Of a stretch of 64,000 nt of DNA, positions 51,566 to 60,826 are shown piece after piece. The notes beneath the pieces are model-generated. The model saw nothing but the letters and a program-made list of their open reading frames with translations. It did not search any database and had not been told where the DNA came from. Position 1 is the stretch's first letter, and every line of letters starts with the position of its first letter. The stretch covers positions 25,885,349 to 25,949,348 of the forward strand of contig OX336339.1 in assembly GCA_946902875.1 (NCBI GenBank), written 5' to 3'. The position numbers and the translations under genes were made by a program. This DNA comes from Nematopogon swammerdamellus. Lineage: Eukaryota > Arthropoda > Insecta > Lepidoptera > Adelidae.

Positions 51566-51840
51566 AAAGCCCCACTGCATCTCTCTCCGTGCATGTCGTA
51601 AAAGGCGACTAAGGATAAGGACGAGATTCCGTGGTAAAGAGCGCCAGGCTAGCCACTTCTCACCTTGGCACGTTCCTAACACCTTGTAATGCAGCAGGTG
51701 GGTCTTGATAGTTATCTTGTCCTAATACTTTGCTAAACGCGGTGTTGTGATGTTATTTACAAGAGTACTTGGAGCACAACGCCGATTACTTTGCTTACCC
51801 CAATTGTCGGGATAAGCGTGTGGTATGTATGTTTGTAGTA
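51544..51840 (+). mobile_element. Family G, full length
   Basis: AAAGCCCCACTGCATCTCTC, GGCGACTAAGGATAAGGACG, TAATGCAGCAGGTGGGTCTT and CTTACCCCAATTGTCGGGAT. Confidence 0.8.
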
Positions 51841-51844
51841 ATTT

Positions 51845-52530
51845 CAATGCCTATTACTAACAAAATGGTTTTCGAAGGAGAATAAGTTGGTTGTAATGAG
51901 AAAAAGTCTGGAATAGGCAAAATCCATCGTCGGTCACGAAAGCAAAATTTTGATAATTCTGTCACTTTTTGTACAAAATTTAAATAAAATCATACAGGCC
52001 GTATTTACGATCTATATAATATATTAAATCTAGAAGTATATCTTTATGTTATATATAAGAAACATAATTATGGCAATCCTAGCAAAATATAAAATTAAAT
52101 AGAGTATCTATCTAAAGTTCGGAAATACAACCTGTATAACACGATTTTAAGCGACACTGTGTTGAAGTTCCCTTGCTGAATCATCGTGAAAAAAAATCCC
52201 AAAATCCTTCAAGTCGTTGCATTTCCACGAACCGTTTATCTAAAACCAGGACTCATGTGACTGACAATTTATAGCCCAAAATAAGGGCTACCGAATCCAG
52301 GGTTACTTATCAGCCCGGGGGGCGAAGGGCCACGGACTAGGGGCGCCGATAAAGGGGCATTAGTCTGTAGGGTGGGGTCGGGGAGAGGGGAAGACACACA
52401 GAACATAAATGAAATATTAGAAGTCGTAAGTGGGCGGTACTTGCGTAACACAAGTAAGCGTGGTTTCGCGCACTTGGTCTCCGCGCATTTCAAACGCCTT
52501 AAATTGCTGTCAAAGAAACCTTTAAATTAC
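51845..52530. other. Unique sequence
   Basis: AT-rich, then a G-rich stretch at 52310-52390. Nothing recognised. Confidence 0.4.
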
Positions 52531-52534
52531 AAAA

Positions 52535-52862
52535 ATCGGTCAAGTGCGAATTTTACTCGCGCACGGCGGGTTTCGTAGATCCGCTATATCATACCTGTCA
52601 AAAAAACATATCGGTCTATCTTTTGTCTTCTGCAATGCAAAATATAAAAGCCTGTAGCGCCATCTATTATTCAGTAGCGTGACTAATAGATTCTTAGCGC
52701 GTTTGTTGTATGGGGACCCACCCAAATTTTAACGTTTTAATTTTTTTCATTATTTGTTGGCACATCCGCCATAATAAATAACACATATTCTGTGAAGATT
52801 TCAACCGGCTACATTACGGTTCAACATATACAGCACTCGGACTGACAGACAGACATACGTTG
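52535..52862 (-). mobile_element. Family M variant
   Basis: GGTCAAGTGCGAATTTTACT, AGCGCCATCTATTATTCAGT, TTCAACCGGCTACATTACGG and GACAGACAGACATACGTTGT. Confidence 0.75.
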
Positions 52863-52867
52863 TACAT

Positions 52868-53455
52868 GCATATCAGACCCTGTATCCCGACAATCGGGGT
52901 AAGTAGAGTAATTTGAGCTGTGCTGCAGGAACTCTTGTAAATTACAGTACAACACCGACCACCACGTTTAGCAAAGTATTCGGACAAGATAACTATCAAG
53001 CAGCAAGTAAGGCTGAAGACCGTTCCAAGGTGAAAGGTGCCTAACCTGTCGGCATTAGCACGGCATCTTGTCCTTATCTCTTGGTCGCCTTTTACGACAT
53101 GCATGAATCGAATTGGAAAATCACTCTCTGCGATTCTACATCGAGCTGCCTATTTCAAGAAGAAAGTTTATCGAAATTCATCATTTTCCACACCATTTTT
53201 TCGCCACGGTGCGCCTCGACGATGGAGGGCATAATCAGGGACGTCCCTAAGAAGAAAAGCGCGATTATTTGGCTACGCACCAACAGCACTGAGACACCAG
53301 CAAAACGCATCACGGAATTCAAGGTTGGAGAGGCTCCGTCTGCGATCGTGAGTACGCAAAACTCCCATCCTATTCCACATTTTAGTTTTACGACATCCAT
53401 GGGAGAAATGCAGTGGGGCTATTCTTTTTAAGTACCGGCCCCACACGGTACCTTG
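52868..53455 (-). mobile_element. Family G, full length, split by a 282-bp insertion
   Basis: CCCTGTATCCCGACAATCGG to CGCCTTTTACGACATGCATG (53104), then AAATGCAGTGGGGCTATTCT to CGGCCCCACACGGTACC. Confidence 0.8.
53105..53386. mobile_element. Unclassified 282-bp insertion with 16-bp duplication
   Basis: TTTTACGACATGCATG (53089-53104) and TTTTACGACATCCATG (53387-53402) flank it, with one mismatch. The insert has no A-tail, no inverted ends and no match to other families in the window. A plus-strand frame includes MEGIIRDVPKKKSAIIWLRT then ETPAKRITEFKVGEAPSAIV. It might be a retrocopied piece of a host transcript or an unknown non-LTR element. The product was not recognised. Confidence 0.55.
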
Positions 53456-53459
53456 TAGG

Positions 53460-53500
53460 CTTAGTAATATGCTTCCGTTCGGGGTTCGGAAACCTAAGAA
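53460..53500 (-). mobile_element. Family M scrap
   Basis: GTAGGCTTAGTAATATGCTT and GTTCGGAAACCTAAG. Confidence 0.55.
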
Positions 53501-53504
53501 AAAT

Positions 53505-53965
53505 ACAAAAAGTTTTAATATACTTTTGTACACTACAAAATCTATAGCCGCACAAAACAATTGTCTAAAGGTAAATAATAACTTTCAGTGGATATATCAC
53601 GGCTCACAAAGAGTTTGGTTACACTGATGTTCGCACTTCTCACTAGGTTTATGTTCTATGTGGCGAGAGGACCGCTCGCAATATTAGTTGATATCGCTAT
53701 TGTTTATGCGGTCGCATGACGTTCGGCACTCCGTGAGAACCGCCTCATTTCTTTATTTGGTGTTTTCGGTGAGTTGAGGGCAACAGCTATTTATGGATTT
53801 GACTGCACCTGATGAACGGCGACAGCGCTCGTTTGTGCTTGAGTAAATTTATATTTTTTTCGTTATTGAGGGTGGGATTATGTGGCGTGCCAACTTCTCG
53901 GCGGTGACTAGGTATAGTGCCACCAGGAAGTTATGATGCGTGGGAAATATGCGAAACTGTCTGCA
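53505..53965. other. Unique sequence
   Basis: Nothing recognised. Confidence 0.4.
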
Positions 53966-53973
53966 TTCCTAAG

Positions 53974-54011
53974 AAGGGATGTGAACTTTCGATCGAAAGT
54001 TCACATCCCTT
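53974..54011. repeat. Perfect 38-bp palindrome
   Basis: AAGGGATGTGAACTTTCGA is followed at once by its exact reverse complement. It abuts the larger foldback at 54015. Confidence 0.95.
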
Positions 54012-54014
54012 GGT

Positions 54015-54423
54015 CACAAAGATGGTCCCATTTTTCAGTTTTTCGCTTATATCTCGAAAACAGTGCATCATGGGAAAAACTGTTCAATTGCGGAATAAGA
54101 GGTGATACAATTCTCTACAACTTTGATGTATACACTTTTTACCAATTCTCAATCGTTGTCGAGATATAAGGTCCGAAAAAAGGCCGATTTTATTTGCAAA
54201 TAAAAGCAATGTATGACAAAAACAGATTTTTGCTTTTATTTGCAAATAAAATCGACCTCTTTTCGGACCTTATATCTCGACAACGATTGAGAATTGGTAA
54301 AAAAGTGTATATCAAGGTTGTAGAGAATTTTATCACCTCTTATTTCTTAATTGAACAGTTTTTCCTATGATGCACCGTTTTCGAGATATATGCGAAAAAC
54401 CGAAAAATGGGACCTTCTTTGTG
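54015..54423. mobile_element. 409-bp foldback, 194-bp arms
   Basis: Arms 54015-54208 and 54231-54423 are near-perfect inverses with a 22-nt loop. They contain GTCGAGATATAAGGTCCGAA and TTTTATTTGCAAATAAAAGC (itself palindromic). No coding sequence. Confidence 0.93.
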
Positions 54424-54425
54424 TC

Positions 54426-54450
54426 CCCCCCGTGCCCCCCCCCCCCCCCT
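54426..54450. repeat. C-rich tract
   Basis: CCCCCCCGTGCCCCCCCCCC and similar, directly at the foldback edge. Confidence 0.85.
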
Positions 54451-54661
54451 AGGGCGCACCCCCCAGTGGTGGGGACTTTTAGTATGTTTACCTCCTAAGT
54501 AGTCAGAACAAAGTTCCGAAGTCAAACTTTCTGCTTTCGAGCTTTCCGGCTAGACCCATTATTTGAGCACTCATTCACTACACTACGATAGAGGTTATTT
54601 GGTGAGAAATTCCTTCACGTGAAATTATGAAAGAGAGACAATAACGTCACTTGGTAATACA

Positions 54662-54860
54662 TTTTAACCCCCGACGCAAAAGGAGGGGTGTTATAAGTTT
54701 GGACGCCTCCGTCTGTCTGTCTGTCTGCCTGTGGCATCGTAGCTCCCAAATGGATGGACCGATTTGGATGCGGTTTTTCAGATATGTGGATTCAGATTCG
54801 GTTTGAATGGAGTGTTGAGTTAGGATATTAAAAAAAAATTGGATGTTTAAAAAATTGGGC
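54662..54860 (+). mobile_element. Family K copy
   Basis: AACCCCCGACGCAAAAGGAG, TGGCATCGTAGCTCCCAAAT and GACCGATTTGGATGCGG. Confidence 0.75.
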
Positions 54861-55014
54861 TGGCACACCCTACATGTAACAGAGGGATGAAAAAGAATTC
54901 TGTGAGCATAATCGTGTGGGGAGTCGTTGGATATGTCTTAAAAATTAAAAAGAAGTTTCAAATATAATTTTTGGTTTGTCAATATTTGGTGAGATATGCA
55001 GTTCTTAAGTTGAA

Positions 55015-55182
55015 AAATTATTTGATGTTACATCCGTAATAAGAACATGCTCATAGATTCTGTGAAAATTTTAACCGGCCATCTATTACGGTTCCAAAGA
55101 TACAGCCATCGGACGGAGGGACAGACTGACAGACAGACCGCTTATGAATAGGCTTCGGTACGGGGTACGGAAACCTAAAAAC
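55015..55182 (-). mobile_element. Family M, partial
   Basis: TTTAACCGGCCATCTATTAC, the (ACAG)n tract and GGGTACGGAAACCTAAAAAC. Confidence 0.75.
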
Positions 55183-55184
55183 AT

Positions 55185-55640
55185 GAGTATCTGTACATAT
55201 AAGCGAGTATATTAGGTGTTAGAGGTTTTAATAAAAATTATTTACGTCATGAAAAGTATATACGTAATTTTTTTTTTCACACAAATCGCATACAAAATTA
55301 TGAGGTAATTGAAATAGAGCATTAAAAGAAGAGACAACGGAATAATATGTTGTTTTAAATGCCCAGCAAATGAGGTACGCCATTGTTTCCTATCCCTGTT
55401 TGCGGCACAGAGCGCATCTTCTATCTCCTTTAGACTGGAGAAAACATTTTAATATTTAATTTTCAAGACTGCGCTAGCTTCCTTTTTTTTATCGAAGTAA
55501 AAGCTCCGGACTCCGGACACAGCGACCCTCCTGCGACCGTCGCGTCGCGCACAGATCTTCATACTGCACCCACAGTCCTGGAGCCAGTGTCCACTGTACT
55601 CACATTATATTATATTACAAATTTAAAAAACGTCGCGACC
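55185..55640. other. Unique sequence
   Basis: Nothing recognised. Confidence 0.4.
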
Positions 55641-55644
55641 CATA

Positions 55645-55980
55645 AAAGGCCAAAAATAATTTCCGTTTACTTAAAGCAGTCGGGGACCGTGAAGTAAAAT
55701 GGATTTCGATGGCCACCGTAATCCGTTATAATGATTGTGCATAAACTGAGCAATACAAAACTGTTTCCAGTATCTTAGAATATCATAATCAAAATCAACT
55801 ACAGTTTCATGTGTTGTTTTTTCCAGTTATGGCTTTGTTTAAGAGATATATATTATTTACTTGAGTGGCAGCACCGTCGCCTGTCATTTTGCACGACACG
55901 CTCTTAAGTAAGTAAACGGAAATTATTTTTGACTTTTTTAGGGTCGGAGTTTTTAAATTTGTAATTTTACTTTTATTTCA
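55645..55980. repeat. Two dispersed repeat N pieces in inverse orientation
   Basis: AATTTCCGTTTACTTAAAGC and GTCGGGGACCG (55657-55692, minus); AAGTAAGTAAACGGAAATTA and TTAGGGTCGGAG (55906-55950, plus). Confidence 0.55.
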
Positions 55981-55984
55981 AGCT

Positions 55985-56220
55985 TTTTTAAAACAAAACC
56001 CGCATGTAAATCGGTCCACTTTTTATGATAATAAATTTTTTGATTACTTGATTACAAATAATCTAACAATCATCCCGATTAAACCGGCTTTCTAATAAAA
56101 ACCGCATCCAAATCGGTCTATCCGTTTGGGAGCTACGATGCCACAGAAAGACACACCCATATATATACACATACACACACACACACGTTAAACTTTTAAC
56201 ACCCCTCTTTGGGGGTTAAA
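55985..56220 (-). mobile_element. Family K copy
   Basis: CCGATTAAACCGGCTTTCTA, AACCGCATCCAAATCGGTCT, GGGAGCTACGATGCCACAGA and TAACACCCCTCTTTGGGGG. Confidence 0.8.
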
Positions 56221-56421
56221 AATTCACTCTATCACTTTTATATTATTATCATGCTAGCTTTTACATCTTTGAAAATCAATATGAAAGTTTTAGGTTTTAC
56301 AAGAAAAGATGTGGAAAAATCTGGGGCTCTTTAGTTTAACAATAATTATAACTGACAATATATACACGAAGACGAATATCCGATTCAGTTACCTCTTCAT
56401 ATAGATGCAAACAACGTATCT

Positions 56422-56490
56422 TTTTTTTATGGAAACTCACACGGTTGTCTAAAACCTTCAACATCCGTGATGTAAGCCCATAACCGCAGA
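56422..56490 (-). mobile_element. SINE-A tail fragment
   Basis: TTTTTTTATGGAAACTCACA and AACATCCGTGATGTAAGCCC. Confidence 0.75.
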
Positions 56491-56725
56491 ATATTTAATA
56501 TTCATTTCATCTGTGGCGCCATCCATCATTTAGTAACGTGAATATATAGTAATCGTTCCTTAGCAAAATTTTTGTATGTGAACCCCCCTTATTTGTTTTT
56601 TTTTATTTTAGCTGTTTTTATTATTTGTTGGGATATTCGCCATAATAACATATATTCGTGAAAATTTCAACCAGCTACCTATTACGGTTCAACAGTTGTT
56701 TTTTTTTATGGAAACTTACACGGTT

Positions 56726-57026
56726 AATGTTTTTAAGTTTTCTCTGTTATTAATTATATTCATTTTTAAGTTTCCGGATTAACAGTAGGTTTAAAGACTA
56801 CGTACGATGTACGGATCGCGATCTGACACCGCTGCCGAATATTGTGCAACCTACCCACAGCTACAATCTTCGAAAAAGAGTAGTTTGACGGCTGGTACAA
56901 CGGACACCAGACGTCGGCTCCAGGAACTCCCGCAGTCACTGAAGAAGCCCGTGACGTAGCGGCCGAAACGTCGACTTATGTAAGTCTTTAAACCTACTGT
57001 TAATCCGGAAACTTAAAAATGAATAT
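56726..57026 (+). mobile_element. Penelope-like element, short copy with 12-bp duplication
   Basis: ACTTACACGGTT at 56714-56725 and 57027-57038 flanks it. Inverted arms: ATTCATTTTTAAGTTTCCGG at 56758 is the exact inverse of the end at about 56980-57024. The CTACCCACAGCTACAATCTT segment matches the first copy (13861-13890). A hammerhead-like GAAGAAG...GAAACGTC core lies at 56940-56972. 301 bp, non-coding. Confidence 0.75.
56939..56972 (+). ncRNA. Degenerate hammerhead-like core
   Basis: CTGAAGA (56939-56945, T to A against CTGATGA), a GCC/GGC stem II, then GAAACGTC (56965-56972). Same place in the element as 13955-13989. Probably inactive because of the core change. Confidence 0.35.
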
Positions 57027-57254
57027 ACTTACACGGTTGGCTACATCACCTACAACATCCGTGATGTCAGCCTATAACACCGGGTGAACGTGGTGCCACG
57101 TCAGTGCTTCCCTTCGGTCGCGCCGGCTACACTGAACTGGACGGAAAACACAAACTATTTACATAGCCGTTACAGAACTCGAATGGACGGACAGACAGGC
57201 AGACGACGTAGGCTTAGTAATAGGCATCCGTATCTATACGGAAGCCTGAAAAGG

Positions 57255-57770
57255 AATGTTAATTGAACATGGACAGTAAGAAAGGCTAAACTTGTTTTCA
57301 AAGTCGGAATGAAATTATCATCATATCAAAATGAATATGCCGGCGCGTTGGCGCTCGAGCTCCAGAAATACAACCTTTGTCCGCTCGGAGGCCGGCAAGG
57401 CTTCCGCTCCCGAGGCGAGCCTTCGAGCCGCGTGGCCACGACCCGCCCACTCCACTGCATAGAGGATGCATGGACGTACTGTTCAGGGTTTCCTTTGTGA
57501 ATCTCCTCGAGAAATATTTTCTGAATTATTTTCTTTGTCTCTAGGTGAACAGTTTTAAATTAATAATTTATTATAATTTTGTGTACAATAAAACATTTCT
57601 GTCTACCTATTTATAATAAACGATTACCACTAAATCCTGAAAACAGAAATGTCTTAATTTCTTCATCTCTATCTCTATTTCTTATAAATGGGAACGTCTG
57701 TCTCTACGTACGAGTATGTAAGTTTGAAGTAAACCCCGGAACCACTGAACATATTTTGATGCGGTTTGCA
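57255..57770. other. Unique sequence
   Basis: GC-rich at 57340-57460. Nothing recognised. Confidence 0.35.
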
Positions 57771-57771
57771 C

Positions 57772-57798
57772 CAATGTTTCGGTTTCCATAAAAAAAAA
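57772..57798 (+). mobile_element. SINE-A tail scrap
   Basis: GTTTCGGTTTCCATAAAAAA. Its A-run merges with the inverted-repeat arm. Confidence 0.6.
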
Positions 57799-58011
57799 AT
57801 AGGTAAAAAAACTTTTAAGTTAAACGGTTTTATTAAAAATCAAAAACTAGAAAAAAACAGCTGTACAAAAAACTAGAAAATAATAAGGACACAAGCCTGG
57901 GCCTTCTTAAGATTTTACGTCTGGGTAAGAAATCGTGCAATACTAGCGTGTTGTCTTCTCATGTCGGATGCCAAAGGGCACATTGTGTCGCTGCGGCAGC
58001 GGAATCAATAC
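57799..58011 (+). repeat. Left arm of a 213-bp inverted repeat
   Basis: AATAGGTAAAAAAACTTTTA to GTCGCTGCGGCAGCGGAAT. The inverse at about 60205-60417 differs by about one base (GTGTTGTC against GTGCTGTC). In the right arm this sequence is the 3' flank of a Helitron helicase frame. Confidence 0.95.
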
Positions 58012-58290
58012 TAATAATAAATCTGTAAGGGGTGGTCATGGAGTAAGTTACTTTGTTTTAGGAAATATTGAGTTTGTAGTCTCTATGTATGATACTAAAG
58101 CTAAATTGACGATTTTTAGAAATCTTTTCTGTATGTATGTATGTATGTATGTTCCGCCATAACTCTTAAACCGATCATCCGAATTCGATGAAACTTTGTA
58201 CAAGCACATTTAACTATACGGGACACAGGATAGGCTACATAAAATTCAGTTCCGGTTACGCTAAGATGTGGCTCCCATACAAATCGAATC
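58012..58290 (+). mobile_element. Family H, 5' three quarters
   Basis: AATACTAATAATAAATCTG-type start, (TGTA)n and CAGTTCCGGTTACGCTAAGA. Breaks at GAAATAAAG before a GC-rich patch. Confidence 0.75.
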
Positions 58291-58970
58291 GAAATAAAGT
58301 CGGCGCCGCGCGGCGGGGGCGGTTGGTAGCGGCTAGATGGCGGAGGCTTGCGGCGGCGGCGGAGGCGCGGGCGCGGCGCGGGATGCGGTCTGGCGGAGCG
58401 CGGTGTGTGTATGCATTGTCTCGAGCAGAGTTTTTTATTTAATTCGATTCATAATGGTTTACTTCGTTAGGTATCTATTTGATTAATTATAGGTGCAAGC
58501 CTATGTAAAGGTGTTGTTGCAAGTCGATGTTAGCGGATATTTACTTAACTGGAGTTCCTATTTGATGTTGTTTGATTGTTCCTATGTATGTATGTTTGCA
58601 TGTATGTATGTAAGTATGTATGTATGTATGTATGTATGTATGTATGTATGTATGTATGTATGTTCCTCTGTTCCCTCATAACTTCGAAACTACTTATCAT
58701 AATTTGACAAAAAATGAGGTATCGTTGGATGCGTCTTGACGCTGGTTGTAGGCGTTGACGTCCCATAAAATTGGATATGGCGCCATCTAACAGACACAAA
58801 GTCATGACCTAAAAAAATTTTTTTTAATGATGCCGTGTTGGATATCAAATGAAAGGGCTTAATTAACACATTTCAAAAATGTATATATTGTTAGCTATTG
58901 CTTTCGGATTTGCTTGCATGCATCCGATAATTGGGAATAATTTCTAAAATCAGGCCTCACTCCAAACCTA
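58290..58970. other. GC-rich patch then unique sequence
   Basis: GGCGCCGCGCGGCGGGGGCG and CGGCGGCGGAGGCGCGGGCG at 58300-58400, then AT-rich sequence. Nothing recognised. Confidence 0.4.
58582..58662 (+). repeat. (ATGT)n microsatellite
   Basis: TATGTATGTATGTATGTATG with a few interruptions. Confidence 0.95.
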
Positions 58971-58976
58971 CCCAAA

Positions 58977-60086
58977 ATACATCCTACTAATATTATAAAC
59001 GCGAAAGTTTGTAAGTGAGTTGCGTTCAGGAAGACGATAAACCTACTCAAAGTTACTTTCTTTAACTAATGGCGTAACTAATGGCGAGGCCGAAGGCCGA
59101 GCTGCGTTCGGGAAGACTATAAATCTTCTCGAAGAAAGCAAGTAACTCTCTGTTACTTACATTCTTCGAAAAGGTTACCCTCTTCCTGAACGCAGCTCGG
59201 CCTTCGGCCTCGCCCTTTGTTACTTACTTTCTTAAAGATGGTTTATCCTCTTGCTGAACGCAGCTCGGCCTTCGGCCTCGCCCATAGTTACTTACTGTCT
59301 TCGAAAAGGTTTATCGTCTTCCTGAACGCAGCTCGGCCTTCGGCCTCGCCTTCTGTTACTTACTTTCTTCGAGAAGGTTTATGGCCTTCCTGAACGCAGC
59401 TCGGCCTTCGGCCTCGCCCATAGTTACTTACTGTCTTCGAAAAGGTTTATCGTCTTCCTGAACGCAGCTCGGCCTTCGGCCTCGCCTTCTGTTACTTACT
59501 TTCTTCGAGAAGGTTTATGGCCTCCCTAAAGGCAGCTCGGCCTTCGGCCTCGCCCTTTGTTACTCTCTTTCTTCGAGAAGTTTTATGGTATTCCTGAACG
59601 CAGCTCGGCCTTCGGCCTCGCCCTCTGTTACTTACTTTCTTTGAAAAGGTTATCCTCTTCCTGAACGTAGCTCGGCCTTCGGCCTCGCCCTCTGTTACTT
59701 ACTTTCTTTGAAAAGGTTATCCTCTTCCTGAACGCAGCTCGGCCTTCGGCCTCGCCCTCTGTTACTTACTTTCTTTGAAAAGGTTATCCTCTTCCTGAAC
59801 GTAGCTCGGCCTTCGGCCTCGCCCTCTGTTACTTACTTTCTTTGAAAAGGTTATCCTCTTCCTGAACGCAGCTCGGCCTTCGGCCTCGCCCATCTTTGAG
59901 AAGGTTTATCGTCTTCCTGAACGCAACTCCGCCTTCGGCCTCAAAAAGTTACTCACTTTCTTCGAGACGGTTTTCCTTTACCTGAACCCAGCTCGCCCTT
60001 AGTTACTAGCCTGAAACCAGCTCGCCCTTAGTTCTTCCTTTGAAATACGAATTTCACGCGAGCGAAGCCGCGGGCAAAAGCTAGTA
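58977..60086. mobile_element. H element with second head-to-head 68-bp minisatellite
   Basis: Starts CATCCTACTAATATTATAAA and ends AAGCCGCGGGCAAAAGCTAG plus T (60068-60085). About two reverse units (59020-59145) meet about thirteen forward units (59160-59990) at AAGTAACTCTCTGTTACTTA. Same unit as 30856-32499. Two-unit higher-order repeats are visible: CATAG/TTCTG alternation at 59280-59520 and CGTAGC/CGCAGC alternation at 59640-59890. Confidence 0.9.
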
Positions 60087-60208
60087 AGTAATAAATTTAG
60101 ACTTTTAACAGACTAATATAAAAACGTGGGGCGCATGTTATTTATTACTCATATTATACGCCCCACGTTTTTATATTAGTCTGTTAAAAGTCTAAATTTA
60201 TTACTTAT
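60086..60208. repeat. Hairpin with 48-bp perfect arms
   Basis: AAGTAATAAATTTAGACTTT to AAAAACGTGGGGCG (60086-60133) is the inverse of CGCCCCACGTTTTT to TAAATTTATTACTT (60160-60206). Loop about 26 nt. Lies between the H element and the right inverted arm. Confidence 0.93.
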
Positions 60209-60417
60209 TCCGCTGCCGCAGCGACACAATGTGCCCTTTGGCATCCGACATGAGAAGACAGCACGCTAGTATTGCACGATTTCTTACCCAGACGTAAAAT
60301 CTTAAGAAGGCCCAGGCTTGTGTCCTTATTATTTTCTAGTTTTTTGTACAGCTGTTTTTTTCTAGTTTTTGATTTTTAATAAAACCGTTTAACTTAAAAG
60401 TTTTTTTACCTATTTTT
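60205..60417 (-). repeat. Right arm of the 213-bp inverted repeat
   Basis: Inverse of 57799-58011, about 99.5% identical. On the minus strand it begins immediately after the terminal stop of the helicase frame. Confidence 0.95.
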
Positions 60418-60826
60418 TTATTTACACGTTTTTAGTTTGATTTTTCGCTCGTATGATTCATTACGTAAACTCGTCATCCTTTCCAACTCTCTCATTGCAT
60501 CTTTGTTACTCGGTTTCTTACCTGTCAATTACTCACAATCAAGCTCCTCAATACATAACCCTTCTAAAGACTTTACGCGACTCAATGCAACATACGCTTG
60601 ACCCTCCTCAAATAGTCTGGAGCCCAAATACACGACAGCACGGTCAACAGTACTGCCCTGCATTTTATGGACAGTGGAGGCCCATGACAAAATTATCGGT
60701 AACATCCGTCTCTCAGCTGTTCCATAATTAAACTTTGCTGGAAACTGTATGGCTTTAGGATGGATAAGGTGTCCGCCGTCTCTTTCAAAATCAATTTGAA
60801 CAGATGGTATGTCTGTTTCATACTTT
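60418..60826 (-). pseudogene. PIF1-type helicase C-terminus of a Helitron
   Basis: Minus-strand frame: [59 protein letters not shown], then [20 protein letters not shown]. The HK.QG.T and AYVALSR..SL.GL motifs are the last helicase motifs of PIF1-family proteins, and this wording is typical of the helicase part of Helitron Rep/Hel transposases. A stop (TAA, 60529-60531) follows ELDCE, but the frame continues with LTGKKPSNKDAMRELERMTS and ends at TAA 60418-60420, matching the family C-terminus. So there is one nonsense change, plus loss of everything N-terminal, where a minisatellite begins at about 60827. Walker motifs and the Rep domain are absent. Confidence 0.85.

Larger units (their letters stand above)
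56699..57166 (-). mobile_element. SINE-A, 3' half, split by a Penelope-like element
   Basis: T-run and ATGGAAACTTACACGGTT (to 56725), then GGCTACATCACCTACAACAT from 57039 to CAAACTATTTACATAGCCGT. The host of the insertion at 56726. Confidence 0.8.
56512..57250 (-). mobile_element. Family M variant split by a SINE-A
   Basis: GTGGCGCCATCCATCATTTA to TTACGGTTCAACAGTT (56698), resuming at TTACAGAACTCGAATGGACG (57168) and ending GTAGGCTTAGTAATAGGC. Confidence 0.7.
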
